Shown: positions 48,910-57,984, counted from the stretch's first letter. The stretch is 64,000 nt of DNA from Actinokineospora spheciospongiae (GCF_000564855.1 NZ_AYXG01000101.1:50176-114175), one strand, 5' to 3'. Notes: generated by a model not told the origin, from the sequence alone. Numbers and translations: made by a program.

Positions 48910-50748
48910 TCATCTCTCCCGTTCGCTCGTCCGGCCCAGCATCCGCAACGCCTGCTCCCGCGCCTGTTCCAGCAGCTTCGCGTCCTCCTCGGACCGCTGC
49001 GGTCCCCCGGTCGGCTGCTCGGCGGGTGGGCTGCCGATCGGCGACGGGGACTTCTGCTCGGTGGCCGGGGGCCTGCCGAGCACGGTCGCGCCGACCGGGT
49101 TCTGCCACACACCTGCGTCGGCCTCCAGCGGGATCTCGGCGAAGCGCTCGTTGTCGCGCTCACCAGGACCACGTCCGCCGAGCCCCATCGGGTTCATCGG
49201 CCCGTAGCCGGGTGCCGCGGGCGGGCCCGTGTGCCCGTTGAAGGACGTGTGCGCGGCGGGTGCGCCGGGGAGCCCGGTGCCGGGTTGGACGGCGGTCAGG
49301 TCCGTGGCCAGGGGCCGGACCGGGGGTGGCCCGAACTGCCCGGACGCCGGGGTGACGGTGCCGCCCGGCATCCCGTGCCCGCCCGAGGAGGTCGCGATGG
49401 CGGGGATGGTCGGGGTGCCCCCCGGGTGCGCCGGGGGTGCGGCGACCGCCGGGACAGCGGGGCCGGGGGGCGCGGGAACGACCGGGGCCGAGGTCGCGGC
49501 GAGGGTGGCGGGCGCCGCCGCCGTGACCGGTGGGGCGGCGGTGACCGGCGGGGCCGCCGAGACCGTCACCGGGAGGACCGGGACGACGGCGGGGACGGCG
49601 TGCTCGGTGCTCGGGTCGGAGGTGACCCGGACCTGCCGCTCGTCCAGCGCCTCCCCCTGGTCCTGCGGCCTGCGCGTGGATTCCTCCTCCGTTGACTCGT
49701 CCTCCTGCTGGGTGGCGATGACGGTGCGTTCGCGCTTGCCCGTGGGCTGGGGCGCGCCTGTCCCGAGACCGGAGCTGCGGCCGAGCACCGCGGGCGGCAA
49801 CCCGACGGAGGCGGCGGTGACCACACCTTGCGCGGGCGAGATCGCGGCGGCCCAGGGGCCGCCCCCGGCCGCCGTGACCTGGTCGCCCGACCCGGCGACC
49901 GCCCAGGTGGTCCCCGCGGTGGTCTCGACGGGTGCTCTGCCGACCACCGGGGTGCCCGCGAAGCCCCACTGGGTGTCGCCGGGACCCCCACCGGAGGTCA
50001 CGGTCTCGCGCCTGCCGAAGGCCCCACCGCCCACTCCACCGAAGGTGCCCGACCCGGGGCCGCCCGCGGCGAAGGCGCCGGGGCCGAACCCGGCGCCCAC
50101 CGCACCGTAGGTGCCCGGGTCGCCCTGGCCCTGGAACAGGTCCACGCCGGTCTGCGTGAACGAGTTCACCGGCTGGGGCCCCGGCGCGGTCTGATCGGGG
50201 GCCTGCCAGGTCTTCGCCCCGTTGATCAGCGGCAACGGGGTGATCCTGGTGCCGATGTCCCGGTAGGCGGTGCCCAGGTCGCGCACGATCTGCAACGCCG
50301 ACTCGGCGTGCTGGGCCTGCACCACCTCGGGCGCCGGTGCGTCCGGGGCCGGTGGCGCCGCGGCCTGTTCGGCCTGCTTGCCCTGCAGGTCCCGGAAGCG
50401 CTGCTGGCTCGCGGCGAGGGCGTCGCCCGCCGCGCGCAGGGACGCGGCGTAGCCGGGGTTCCACGCGGCCTGCAGCACCGCGTCGACCGAGGCGCCGAGG
50501 CGGTGCGACACGTCGTCGAAGGCGACCAGCACCTCACCGTCGAGCGCCTCGTGGATCAGGCGGGCGTCGTGCCGGATGCCGTCGAGCACCTGCTGGAGCC
50601 GTTCGGTGGCGGCGTCGATCGCCCTGGCCTGCTCGTGGTACACCTCCGGGTCTCCCGCGAAGACGAGCGCGGCGAGCTGCTCGGTGGTGAGGTTGGCCAG
50701 GTTCGGGTCGTCCGCCGGGGGCGGCGGGTCGAGGGGTGCGAGTACCAC
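48910..50748 (-). CDS. Pro/Ala/Gly-rich T7SS protein with helical N-terminus
   Basis: 612 residues. Residues 1-130 are predicted helices (LTTEQLAALVFAGDPEVYHEQARAID then ATERLQQVLDGIRHDARLI and AAWNPGYAASLRAAGDAL), like the WXG/PPE-type heads of ESX substrates. The rest is low complexity: Gly-rich (FGPGAFAAGGPGSGTFGG), then Pro/Val/Ala-rich with repeated PPVTA, ending in a charged helix that includes AKLLEQAREQALRML. No membrane helix. The GTG start lies 3 bp after the preceding stop. Likely secreted or a wall-spanning PPE-like factor; exact family not recognised. Confidence 0.6.
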   Translation of the reverse strand: MVLAPLDPPPPADDPNLANLTTEQLAALVFAGDPEVYHEQARAIDAATERLQQVLDGIRHDARLIHEALDGEVLVAFDDVSHRLGASVDAVLQAAWNPGYAASLRAAGDALAASQQRFRDLQGKQAEQAAAPPAPDAPAPEVVQAQHAESALQIVRDLGTAYRDIGTRITPLPLINGAKTWQAPDQTAPGPQPVNSFTQTGVDLFQGQGDPGTYGAVGAGFGPGAFAAGGPGSGTFGGVGGGAFGRRETVTSGGGPGDTQWGFAGTPVVGRAPVETTAGTTWAVAGSGDQVTAAGGGPWAAAISPAQGVVTAASVGLPPAVLGRSSGLGTGAPQPTGKRERTVIATQQEDESTEEESTRRPQDQGEALDERQVRVTSDPSTEHAVPAVVPVLPVTVSAAPPVTAAPPVTAAAPATLAATSAPVVPAPPGPAVPAVAAPPAHPGGTPTIPAIATSSGGHGMPGGTVTPASGQFGPPPVRPLATDLTAVQPGTGLPGAPAAHTSFNGHTGPPAAPGYGPMNPMGLGGRGPGERDNERFAEIPLEADAGVWQNPVGATVLGRPPATEQKSPSPIGSPPAEQPTGGPQRSEEDAKLLEQAREQALRMLGRTSERER

Positions 50749-50751
50749 GGG

Positions 50752-53580
50752 TCAGCTCCGTCCCAGAACGGGCGGCCGGGGGCCGTCCTTGTCCTCGTCC
50801 CAGGCACCGTCCTCGGCCTGAATCCAGATCTGCGGCTCGCGCTCCTTGTCCTGCTGGCCGCCCATGCCGCCCATCCCGCCCATGCCGCCGCCCATCGGCA
50901 TCCCGCCCATGGGCATGCCGCCCATCTGGCCCGCCTGGGACAGGCCGCCCGGGATGCCGGGGGTCGCGTTCGCCGCGGCGGTGGTGACCCCGCCGGGGAC
51001 GGTCAGGCCGCGGTCGCGGGAGACGTCGGTGTCGAACCGGGCCTCCCCCGCCGCGCCGACGGAGGCCGGGACGTGCCCGGCGCCGCCGCCACCGCCGAGG
51101 GACGGCACGTGCACGCCGCCACCACCGCCCGCCCCGCCGCCGCCCAGACCGCCGGAGGAGGTCTTGATGTCCGGCTTCTGCGCGCCGAGCGGGTTGAGGA
51201 AGCTCTCCAGCGCCGAGCTGGTGCCACCCGCGGTGTCCCCGGCGGCGCCGATGCCGTCGATGGCCCGGCGGGCGGCCTCCTTGGCCTCCTCCAGCGCCCT
51301 GGTGCGCTCGGGGCTGTCGCCCTCCTGGGCGAGCGCGTCGATCGCCTTGTCGGAGGCCGCCTTGGCGTCCTCGACGGCCTTGGCGTAGTCCGGGTCGTCG
51401 GGGTCGATCGCGCTGTCGAGGCCGTCGATCGCCTCCCGCGCCGCCTTGGCCGCCTCGTCCAGGGCCTTCTGCTGCTCCGGGGTGTCCCCCGGCCTGCCGA
51501 GCTTGTCGATCGCGGCCTCGGCGGCGTCCTTGGCGTCCTCGACCGCGCGGTGGTGCTCGGGGCTGATCAGGTTGTCGATCGCGTCCTGGGCGGCCTGCTT
51601 GGCCTCCTCCAGCGCCGCCTTCTGCGCCGGGTCGTCGGTCTTGGCGATCATGTCGTCGAGGGCCTTGGTGGTGGCGTCCTTGGCGTCCTGGAAGGCCTCG
51701 CGGGCCTTCGGGTCGAGCGGTTCGGAGCCGGAGCCGGGGCCGTCGGAGGAGGTGGAGGGCTTGTCGCCCAGCCCGCCCGCGCCGCCGCCGATGTCGTCGA
51801 TGGCCTTCTGCGCGGCGTCCTTGGCGTCCTCCAGCGCCTTCTTGCGCTCGGGGTCGTCGGTCCCGCCGGCGAGGTCGTCGATGGCCTTGCCCGCGGCGTC
51901 CTTCGCGTCGTCGAGCGCTTCCTGCTCCTCGGGGGTGGGCACACCGGAGCCGCCGCCGAGCCCGCCGGATTTGTCGCCGGACCCGCCGGAGCCGCCGGTG
52001 AGGTCGTCGATGGCCTTGTTCGCGGCGTCCTTGGCGTCCTGGAGGGCCTTCTGCCGCTTCTGCTCGGCGGGGTCCGACCCGCCCGGGGTGCCGCCCATGC
52101 CCGGGGAGCCGCCGGTCATGCCGCCGCCCGCACCGGTGTCGCCGCCACCGCCCGCACCGGTGTCACCACTGCCGCCCGCACCGGTGTCGCCGCCGAGGCC
52201 GCCGGACTTCCCGCCGCCCATGAGGTCGTCGATGGCCTTGCCCGCGGCGTCCTTGGCCTGCTCCAGCGCCTGGTCGCGCTTGGCCTGCTCCGCCGAGCCC
52301 GCGCCGCCCGCGCCGGTGTCGCCGCCGCCCGCCGCGCCCGAGCCGGTCTCGCCGCCGCCTGTCGCGCCCGAGCCGGTCTCGCCGCCCGCGCCGCCCTTGA
52401 GGCCGTTGATCGCGTCGGAGGCGGCCGCATTGGCCTTGTCCAGCGCCTCCTTGTCGGAACCGCTCCCGCCGCCACCCGTGCTGCCGCCCCCGCCGGTGTC
52501 GGAGCCGCCCGACTTCGAGCCGGACCCGCCGGAGGAGCCGCCGCTGCCACCCGTGCCGGAGTCGTCGCCCAGGTCGTCGATCGCCCCGGTCACGGCCTTC
52601 TTGGCCGCCTCGAGGGCGGCCTTCTCCTCGGGGTCGTCGGTCTTGGCGATCAGGTCGTCGATCGCCTTGACCGCCGCGGCCTCCGCGTCGTCGAGGCCCT
52701 CCTGGTAGTCCTCGTCCTCCCCTTCACCGCCCCCGGTGTCGGTGTCGGTGTCGTCGTCATCGTCGTTGTTGTTGCCGTTGCCGTTGTTGTTGCCGTTGCC
52801 GTTGCCGTTGTTGTTCCCGCCGCCCGTCGAACCGCCGTAGCGGGGGTCCTCGGACTTGGCCAGGCCGTTGATGATGCGCAGCGGGGCGAGTTCCTGGCCG
52901 CGCGAGTCGTACTGCGTGCCCAGCCCCGAGGTCAGCTCCTGCAGGCTCTTGATCAGCGCCGCCTCGGCCTCGTCGTTGAGGGCGACGATCGCCTCGTTGG
53001 TCTTCTCCGCCAACTTGTTGATCAACTGCTGGATCTCGGAGGCGTTCGTGTCGTCGGCCAGGTCCATCAGGTTGTTGATGCCCTTGATGCCCGCGTTCTG
53101 GATGCGCTTCTCTTCGCTCTCGCGGTTCTTGTCGGCCTCGTCGACGATCTCCCACCACCGGTTGGCGTAGGCCTGGATCGCGTGGCCGACGTTGCCGATC
53201 GTGGTGCCGTACTGCTTGCTGTTGAGCGTGGTGTACAGCTCTTCGCTCTCGCTGAGCAGGTCCTTCGTGTACTTCTCGAAGGCCTCCCCCGCCTCGCCCT
53301 CCAGCGCGGTGCGCACGTTCTTGATCTCGGTGGCGAACGCCTCGTTGACCTCGCCCAGCCGCTTGGTGGCGTCCTTGACGGCGAACTCGAGGTCGTACCA
53401 GGCCTCCGCCGTGTTGTTGGTGGAGAGGCTGCCCTCGACGCCGCGGCCCCGGTGCGCGGTGTAGAGCAGGTCTTTGACCGCGTCGCTGAGGGCCTTGTAC
53501 GTGGTGTACTTCCCGGGGAGGAACGCTGGGGCGGACGCCTGGTAGACGCCCACCAACTGGGGTTTTTTGGAGTCGGCCAT
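50752..53580 (-). CDS. Large helical-repeat protein of the ESX operon
   Basis: 942 residues. The first 250 residues are helical with no WXG motif (LVGVYQASAPAFLPGKYTTYKA, then AWYDLEFAVKDATKRLGEVNEAF). An Asn/Gly/Asp linker (GNNNGNGNNNDDDDDTDTD) follows. Residues about 285-790 carry some 14 copies of ALEDAKDAAxKAIDDL, separated by Gly/Ser-rich or TDDPxxKAALE spacers. The last 100 residues are Gly/Met-rich (MPMGGMPMGGGMGG). No signal peptide. The repeats look like short helical hairpins in a flexible stalk, as in surface adhesins. ATG after GAGGAACC. The function is unknown, but the operon implies export or service to the ESX machine. Confidence 0.65.
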   Translation of the reverse strand: MADSKKPQLVGVYQASAPAFLPGKYTTYKALSDAVKDLLYTAHRGRGVEGSLSTNNTAEAWYDLEFAVKDATKRLGEVNEAFATEIKNVRTALEGEAGEAFEKYTKDLLSESEELYTTLNSKQYGTTIGNVGHAIQAYANRWWEIVDEADKNRESEEKRIQNAGIKGINNLMDLADDTNASEIQQLINKLAEKTNEAIVALNDEAEAALIKSLQELTSGLGTQYDSRGQELAPLRIINGLAKSEDPRYGGSTGGGNNNGNGNGNNNGNGNNNDDDDDTDTDTGGGEGEDEDYQEGLDDAEAAAVKAIDDLIAKTDDPEEKAALEAAKKAVTGAIDDLGDDSGTGGSGGSSGGSGSKSGGSDTGGGGSTGGGGSGSDKEALDKANAAASDAINGLKGGAGGETGSGATGGGETGSGAAGGGDTGAGGAGSAEQAKRDQALEQAKDAAGKAIDDLMGGGKSGGLGGDTGAGGSGDTGAGGGGDTGAGGGMTGGSPGMGGTPGGSDPAEQKRQKALQDAKDAANKAIDDLTGGSGGSGDKSGGLGGGSGVPTPEEQEALDDAKDAAGKAIDDLAGGTDDPERKKALEDAKDAAQKAIDDIGGGAGGLGDKPSTSSDGPGSGSEPLDPKAREAFQDAKDATTKALDDMIAKTDDPAQKAALEEAKQAAQDAIDNLISPEHHRAVEDAKDAAEAAIDKLGRPGDTPEQQKALDEAAKAAREAIDGLDSAIDPDDPDYAKAVEDAKAASDKAIDALAQEGDSPERTRALEEAKEAARRAIDGIGAAGDTAGGTSSALESFLNPLGAQKPDIKTSSGGLGGGGAGGGGGVHVPSLGGGGGAGHVPASVGAAGEARFDTDVSRDRGLTVPGGVTTAAANATPGIPGGLSQAGQMGGMPMGGMPMGGGMGGMGGMGGQQDKEREPQIWIQAEDGAWDEDKDGPRPPVLGRS
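51240..52720. repeat. Helical repeat array inside the 942-residue protein
   Basis: About 14 copies of a core of 16 residues, ALEDAKDAAxKAIDDL, with variable spacers. The block IAKTDDPxxKAALE appears twice. Recurring DNA such as ggcgtccttggcgtcctc marks the copies. Confidence 0.8.
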
Positions 53581-53712
53581 GGGATCGGTTCCTCACCGGG
53601 GAGCGGTTGGCTTGGGTGGGTCGGTACGCGCACCAACCCGCCGTCGTCCTGCCGGGACGGTGCCGGGCCGGGGCGGAGGGCGGGTGGGTGGGGAAGGGCG
53701 GAAGAGGAGGGC

Positions 53713-54132
53713 TCAGCCGACGCTGTCGTTGTAGCCGTCGCCGTCGGCGTCGTTCTTGCGGCCGCCGAAGTTGCCCTGGTCCTTCTCGGTGTTCTGGTCC
53801 AGCGTGGTGATGCCGGAGGTGATGTTCTTCTTCAGCTCGCCGATGCTGTCCTTGATCTTCTTGGCGTTGTCGCCGTCGAGGTTCTCGAAGTCGTCGGCGA
53901 TGTGGGTGAGGGTGGTCTCCATCTGCTCGAGCGCGATCTTGAGGTGCTCGGCGTGGGCGACGATGCCGTTGCGCCGGTCGTCGACGACGCGCTCGAGCCA
54001 CTGCGCCAGCTCGAACTGGCCCGCGTTGGGCCAGTGCGGCTTCAGCTTGGAGAAGGCACCCATGTCGTCCATGAGGGCGCCGAGCTTCTTGGCCGACGTC
54101 CGGATCGCCTCCGGGTCGAACTTGGTGGTCAT
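53713..54132 (-). CDS. Small helical ESX-operon protein with DxDGDG tail
   Basis: 139 residues. Two long helices (about 7-55 and 57-110) similar in layout to WXG100 proteins, but the turn lacks W-x-G; a PHWPNAGQF segment sits in the first helix region. The tail KNDADGDGYNDSVG is Asp/Gly-rich with the D-x-D-G-D-G-x-x-D spacing of calcium-binding loops. ATG after CAAGGAGCCCC. It follows a strong hairpin behind the WXG100 gene and precedes the 942-residue repeat protein by 132 bp. Possibly a structural or secreted partner; family uncertain. Confidence 0.7.
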   Translation of the reverse strand: MTTKFDPEAIRTSAKKLGALMDDMGAFSKLKPHWPNAGQFELAQWLERVVDDRRNGIVAHAEHLKIALEQMETTLTHIADDFENLDGDNAKKIKDSIGELKKNITSGITTLDQNTEKDQGNFGGRKNDADGDGYNDSVG

Positions 54133-54171
54133 GATCGGGGCTCCTTGACCTTGTTCTGCGGGAGGGGGAAG

Positions 54172-54213
54172 GGTCCGCGGTGTGCCTGCGACCCGGCAGG
54201 CACACCGCGGACC
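54172..54213 (-). terminator. Strong intra-operon hairpin after the WXG100 gene
   Basis: A 17-bp perfect stem (54172-54188 with 54197-54213) around an 8-base loop, only 2 bases past the stop codon of the WXG100 gene. A pyrimidine-rich run follows on the transcript. It should terminate or pause most transcripts before the downstream genes. Confidence 0.8.
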
Positions 54214-54215
54214 GA

Positions 54216-54521
54216 TCAGCCACCGTTGGCGAGGATCTTCTTGCCCCAGTCGCTGTCGGAGCCCTGCATGCCCGAGGCCGCGGCCTCCAGCTTGACCTTG
54301 AGCTGCTCGAGGTAGTCGTTGTGCCTGTGCAGGTCGTTGACCAGGTCGGTGGAGAGGCTCTCGTAGGCCTGGGCGCTGGTGCCCTCCCAGTCGACCATGA
54401 TGGTCCTGACGTCGCCCTGGAGGCCCTGCACGTCACCGGCGATCTCGTTCGCCTTGTTCTTCATGAGGGTGACGCACGCCTCGATGACGTCGTAGTCGTA
54501 GAGAGTCTGGTCGTTCGCCAT
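54216..54521 (-). CDS. WXG100-family ESX protein (EsxA-like)
   Basis: 101 residues, the standard size. The central turn VDWEGTSAQAYESL has the W-E-G motif between two amphipathic helices; no signal peptide. Such proteins are the core substrates of EccC-driven secretion, usually as a pair with a second Esx protein, here probably the 108-residue product encoded just upstream. The C-terminus ends in GKKILANGG. Flanked downstream by a strong hairpin, so it may be expressed well above the rest of the operon. Confidence 0.93.
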   Translation of the reverse strand: MANDQTLYDYDVIEACVTLMKNKANEIAGDVQGLQGDVRTIMVDWEGTSAQAYESLSTDLVNDLHRHNDYLEQLKVKLEAAASGMQGSDSDWGKKILANGG

Positions 54522-54600
54522 GATCGGAATCCTCTGCTCGTGTGGGGTGGTTCAGGTGGGATCAGGAGGTCGTGCGGTGGACCGGGCCGGAGTCCGGCGC

Positions 54601-54927
54601 TCAGCCGCCGAGGAAGCTCGAGCTGGACATGGACAGGTTCGTGATGTCCCGCGCGCTCGTCAGGTCCATCTCCGTCTGGTCCGCGGCCGCGCTCCGGATC
54701 GCCTTGATCATGCCGTTCATGTTCGTGATGACGCCCTGCTTCATCTGGGTGATCCACTCCTCGCAGACCTGGTCCAGCGCCGTGGTGACCTTGCTGCCGC
54801 TGGAGGCCAGGGTGTTGGCGATCTCCGTCCGCAGCGCCCGGAGGTGGGTGTCCTCCAGGGTGTTGATGAAGTCCTGGTGCTTCCCGGCAGCGGTGTCGAT
54901 CTGTGTCTGGCTGAACTTCGTTGCCAT
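54601..54927 (-). CDS. Esx-like protein lacking W-x-G
   Basis: 108 residues in two helices separated near residues 55-60 by CEEWITQMKQG. A Trp is present but not the following Gly, so the turn is altered. Length, lack of signal peptide and position between eccB and the WXG100 gene make it the likely heterodimer partner of that protein. The Ser-rich end (SMSSSSFLGG) is flexible. ATG after CCGAGGAGAGCCGCA. Named from context plus fold pattern; a direct family match is less certain. Confidence 0.75.
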   Translation of the reverse strand: MATKFSQTQIDTAAGKHQDFINTLEDTHLRALRTEIANTLASSGSKVTTALDQVCEEWITQMKQGVITNMNGMIKAIRSAAADQTEMDLTSARDITNLSMSSSSFLGG

Positions 54928-54964
54928 TGCGGCTCTCCTCGGTTCGGTGTGCGACTGCCTTCAT

Positions 54965-55008
54965 CCCCAACACGGTTGGGGCGCTCCGGGTGGTTCACCC
55001 CCGGAGCG
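54965..55008 (-). terminator. Double hairpin between eccB and the esx pair
   Basis: On the minus strand, CGCTCCGGG (55008-55000) pairs with CCCGGAGCG (54990-54982), 12 bases past the eccB stop. It is followed directly by CCCCAAC/GTTGGGG (54981-54965, 3-base loop). Together they should reduce read-through and imply that the esx pair has an extra promoter or a processed message. Confidence 0.65.
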
Positions 55009-55020
55009 GGGGAATTCGGA

Positions 55021-56445
55021 TCAGGGGCCCTGGGTCTGCAACGCGGCCTGCGTGCTCAGCAGCGGACCGGTGGGCAGCAGGGCGAGCAGTGCGGCGGGGA
55101 CGGGCACCGCGGCGTTCTCGGCGTAGCCGAGCGCCCCGAGCGCCGCGGCGTCGGCCACCGGGTAGCGCATCCCGTTCTCGGTGATCAGGTGCAGGGCGCC
55201 CGGTGCCGCGCCGGGGGCGGGCAGGTCGCGGGCCAGCACGCCGCCGCCCGCGGGCACGGAGGCCCGGTCGGCCATCGTCCCGGCGTCGTGCGGGGCGGTG
55301 GGCACGGCTTTGGCGTCGACCTCCGCGGCGGGTCGGACCTCGGCCGTCACGTCCATGTCGCCGTCGCCGGTCGGCCCGTAGCGGACGCAGGCGTAGGAGT
55401 CGCGCGGTGGGGTCACCAGGGTGGGTGGTTGCGCGGGCAGGCCGCTCACCAGGTCGACCCCCGGTGCGACCGGGATGCCCTGCAGGGCGGCGGGTCCGAC
55501 CTCGATCGGCGTCACCGCCGCGCCCGGGTATGCGCGCTTGGTGTCCGGGGCGGCCAGCAGCAGGGCCGCGGTGGTCCGGCTCAGCGCCGCGACGCCGTCG
55601 GCGCGCAGCAGGTAGAGCTGGTCGGAGTCGATCGCGGGGTTGCGCACGCGGAAGACCTGGCCCACCACACCGGGTTTGCCGTCGACCTGCGGGCCGGCCG
55701 CGCCGATGCCCGGGGTCACCGGCGCCGCCACGTCCTTGCCCTGCTCCAGCGGGTTGAGCCAGGCCGCCGACACCGGCAGGGGCCGGGTGTCGCCGTAGCC
55801 GAGGGTGTCGAGCACGGCGCGGTCGCCGACGCGGTGCCGCTTGCCCTGCCACACCAGGTGGACCCCACCGTCCGGGGTGGACACCAGGAGGGCCTGCGCG
55901 TCGGTCAGCCCCGGTCGGGACGGCCCGCCGATCAGCAGGGTGACCTGCGGGCCCGCCTGGGGTGTGCCGTCCCCGGGGGTGACGCAGGCCGTCCAGGGGC
56001 CGCGGTTGAGCCGGTCGGCGCCGGGGAGCATGTCCGGTGCGCCCGTGATGCCGATCGGCTGGCCGACGGGGGTGTCGCCGAGGGAGTTGCGCGACACGGA
56101 CTTCACCTGGCCGCCGCCACCGGCACCCCCGGTCGCCAGCCGGGCCGAGGAGTAGTTGAGCACCGGGCGCAACTGCCCGGCGAGGTAGACGTACCGGGTG
56201 CCGGTCGTCTTGTCCATGACGATGGCGCCGTCCTGCCGCCAGGAGTTGTCCCCGCCGGGGACGAACAACCCGTAGATGCCGAAGATCGCCATCAGCACCG
56301 CCGCGAGCAGCACGCCGAACACGGTGCCGGTGTTCAGCCGCCGGTAGGGCGACTGGATGGCGTCGGGCCGCCCGGTGGTCACGGCGGACACCAGCCGCCC
56401 CACCACGAAGAAGTAGGCCTGGACCTGGTCCCTGCGCGACTGCAT
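55021..56445 (-). CDS. eccB: ESX core component EccB
   Basis: 474 residues. The N-terminus is the EccB signature QSRRDQVQAYFFVVGRLVSAV, then one membrane helix (about residues 43-66, VFGVLLAAVLMAIFGIYGLF) and a large extracytoplasmic domain beginning GGDNSWRQDGAIVMDKTTGT. EccB sits with EccC, EccD and EccE in the membrane complex of type VIIa systems. It begins 1 bp after the eccD stop, so the two are coupled. Confidence 0.95.
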   Translation of the reverse strand: MQSRRDQVQAYFFVVGRLVSAVTTGRPDAIQSPYRRLNTGTVFGVLLAAVLMAIFGIYGLFVPGGDNSWRQDGAIVMDKTTGTRYVYLAGQLRPVLNYSSARLATGGAGGGGQVKSVSRNSLGDTPVGQPIGITGAPDMLPGADRLNRGPWTACVTPGDGTPQAGPQVTLLIGGPSRPGLTDAQALLVSTPDGGVHLVWQGKRHRVGDRAVLDTLGYGDTRPLPVSAAWLNPLEQGKDVAAPVTPGIGAAGPQVDGKPGVVGQVFRVRNPAIDSDQLYLLRADGVAALSRTTAALLLAAPDTKRAYPGAAVTPIEVGPAALQGIPVAPGVDLVSGLPAQPPTLVTPPRDSYACVRYGPTGDGDMDVTAEVRPAAEVDAKAVPTAPHDAGTMADRASVPAGGGVLARDLPAPGAAPGALHLITENGMRYPVADAAALGALGYAENAAVPVPAALLALLPTGPLLSTQAALQTQGP

Positions 56446-56446
56446 G

Positions 56447-57844
56447 TCAGCCCGCCAATCCGCGCATGGCCGCGTACACGCCCAGCACCTGCAACAGGAT
56501 CGGCACCACGGCGATGGCGGTCACCGATTCGAGGATTTCCACGGCCCGGCCCCAGTAGGGGCGCAACCGCCGCCCAGGCAGGCGTTCCCCAGCCAGCAGG
56601 AGCAGCAGCCCGACCACCAGGACGGGCAGGAACACCACCAGCAGCCGCGCGCCACCGGTCTGCTCGGCACCGACGTGCAGCAGGTTGGTCACCACGACCA
56701 CGAGGGCGGGCACGACGAACGCCCACCGCGCCGCCAGCCCGCTGGGGTGGCGCGAGCGCAGCAGCAGCAGGAACGCCATCACCAGCGACAGCACCATCGA
56801 CCAGCCGTGGCCGCCGACGACCAGGAACGGCACGAGCACCGACTGGGCCAGGCCGAGGCCGGTGTGCAGGGCGGTGGAGTAGCCGACGGTCGCGGCACCG
56901 CGTTCGATGACCACCTTGTGCGGCACCGGGTCGATGTCCTCGCTCAGCTCGTCGGCGCCACCGGGCAGCATCGGCAGGGTCAGCCCGGAGAGCCGGAACG
57001 CCGTGGACGGCACGAACGCCCCGGCGAGCAGCGTCAGGGTCAGGCCGATGGCGACGGCCTGCGGCCCGGTGACCTCGGCGAGCGACCCGATGAGCCCGGT
57101 CACCGCCAGCACCCCGGTGAACAGGATGGCCCCGGCGAACAGCAGGGCCGAGTCGGCGACCGCGACGACCCCCACGGCCAGCGCGATGAGCGCGGCGGCG
57201 GCCGCGGCGGTCAGCCGCACCATCGTCCCGGACTCCGGGCTGAGCACCCGCACCAGCAGGTCGCCGCCGAGCGCGGCGTAGACCGCGGCGGCACCGGCGA
57301 GCACCGTGGCGGGCTGCGGCTTGGCGGCGCCGCGCGCCACCAGGGCGCTCGCCCCCAGCAGCAGGACGGCCACCACCCCGGCGACCAGGGCCTGGAGGCC
57401 GACCGCGCCCACACCGGGCACCAGGAGCACGCCGAGCACCAGCGCGGCACCGGACACGACGCGCAGCAGCACCCGGGTGCGGGCGGCGTTCCACGCGCCG
57501 GGGTGCTCGCGCACCTGCTCGCCGACGCCGTCGACCAGGTCGTCGAAGTCGATGGCCGCCAGCTCGTCGGCGCGCGGCCGGAAGTGGACGGTGTCGCCGT
57601 CGAGGAGTTGCAGCTCGGCGAGGGTGCGGTCCTCGTCCAGCGGCGGTTCCCCGACCCGCTGCACGACCCACCCCTCGTGGTCGGCGCCCTGCTCGATCCA
57701 CTCGGCCCCGAACTGGGGCAGGACGGCGGGCAGCAGGTCGGTGAGGGGGACGTCCGCGGGCAGGGCGACGTCGGTCGCCTTCTTCCCGAGCACGAACCGC
57801 AGCCTCACGGCGGTGGTCGTGCGGTGCTGTGTCTGCTCTTCCAT
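56447..57844 (-). CDS. eccD: ESX core channel component EccD
   Basis: 465 residues. Residues 5-100 form the cytoplasmic ubiquitin-like domain (VRLRFVLGKKATDVALPADV), followed by about eleven membrane helices starting with VLLRVVSGAALVLGVLLVPG. That is the EccD layout; two copies surround the channel in known ESX cores. The ATG at 57844 was chosen because the domain starts there; the frame continues upstream without similarity. First gene of the long leftward operon, divergent from eccC with 140 bp between the starts, where the shared promoters must lie. Confidence 0.94.
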   Translation of the reverse strand: MEEQTQHRTTTAVRLRFVLGKKATDVALPADVPLTDLLPAVLPQFGAEWIEQGADHEGWVVQRVGEPPLDEDRTLAELQLLDGDTVHFRPRADELAAIDFDDLVDGVGEQVREHPGAWNAARTRVLLRVVSGAALVLGVLLVPGVGAVGLQALVAGVVAVLLLGASALVARGAAKPQPATVLAGAAAVYAALGGDLLVRVLSPESGTMVRLTAAAAAALIALAVGVVAVADSALLFAGAILFTGVLAVTGLIGSLAEVTGPQAVAIGLTLTLLAGAFVPSTAFRLSGLTLPMLPGGADELSEDIDPVPHKVVIERGAATVGYSTALHTGLGLAQSVLVPFLVVGGHGWSMVLSLVMAFLLLLRSRHPSGLAARWAFVVPALVVVVTNLLHVGAEQTGGARLLVVFLPVLVVGLLLLLAGERLPGRRLRPYWGRAVEILESVTAIAVVPILLQVLGVYAAMRGLAG

Positions 57845-57984
57845 CGGTGTCCGGGTCCTTTCCTGCCGGTGCGAGGCAGAGCACGGCTGCGGGGCCGTCC
57901 CGGGTTCACCCGCGGCGGCGGTGACCCTTTTCGGGGTCGGGAGCCGTGCAGGGGTGGAGAGCACCGACCGACCGAGGAGAGCAC

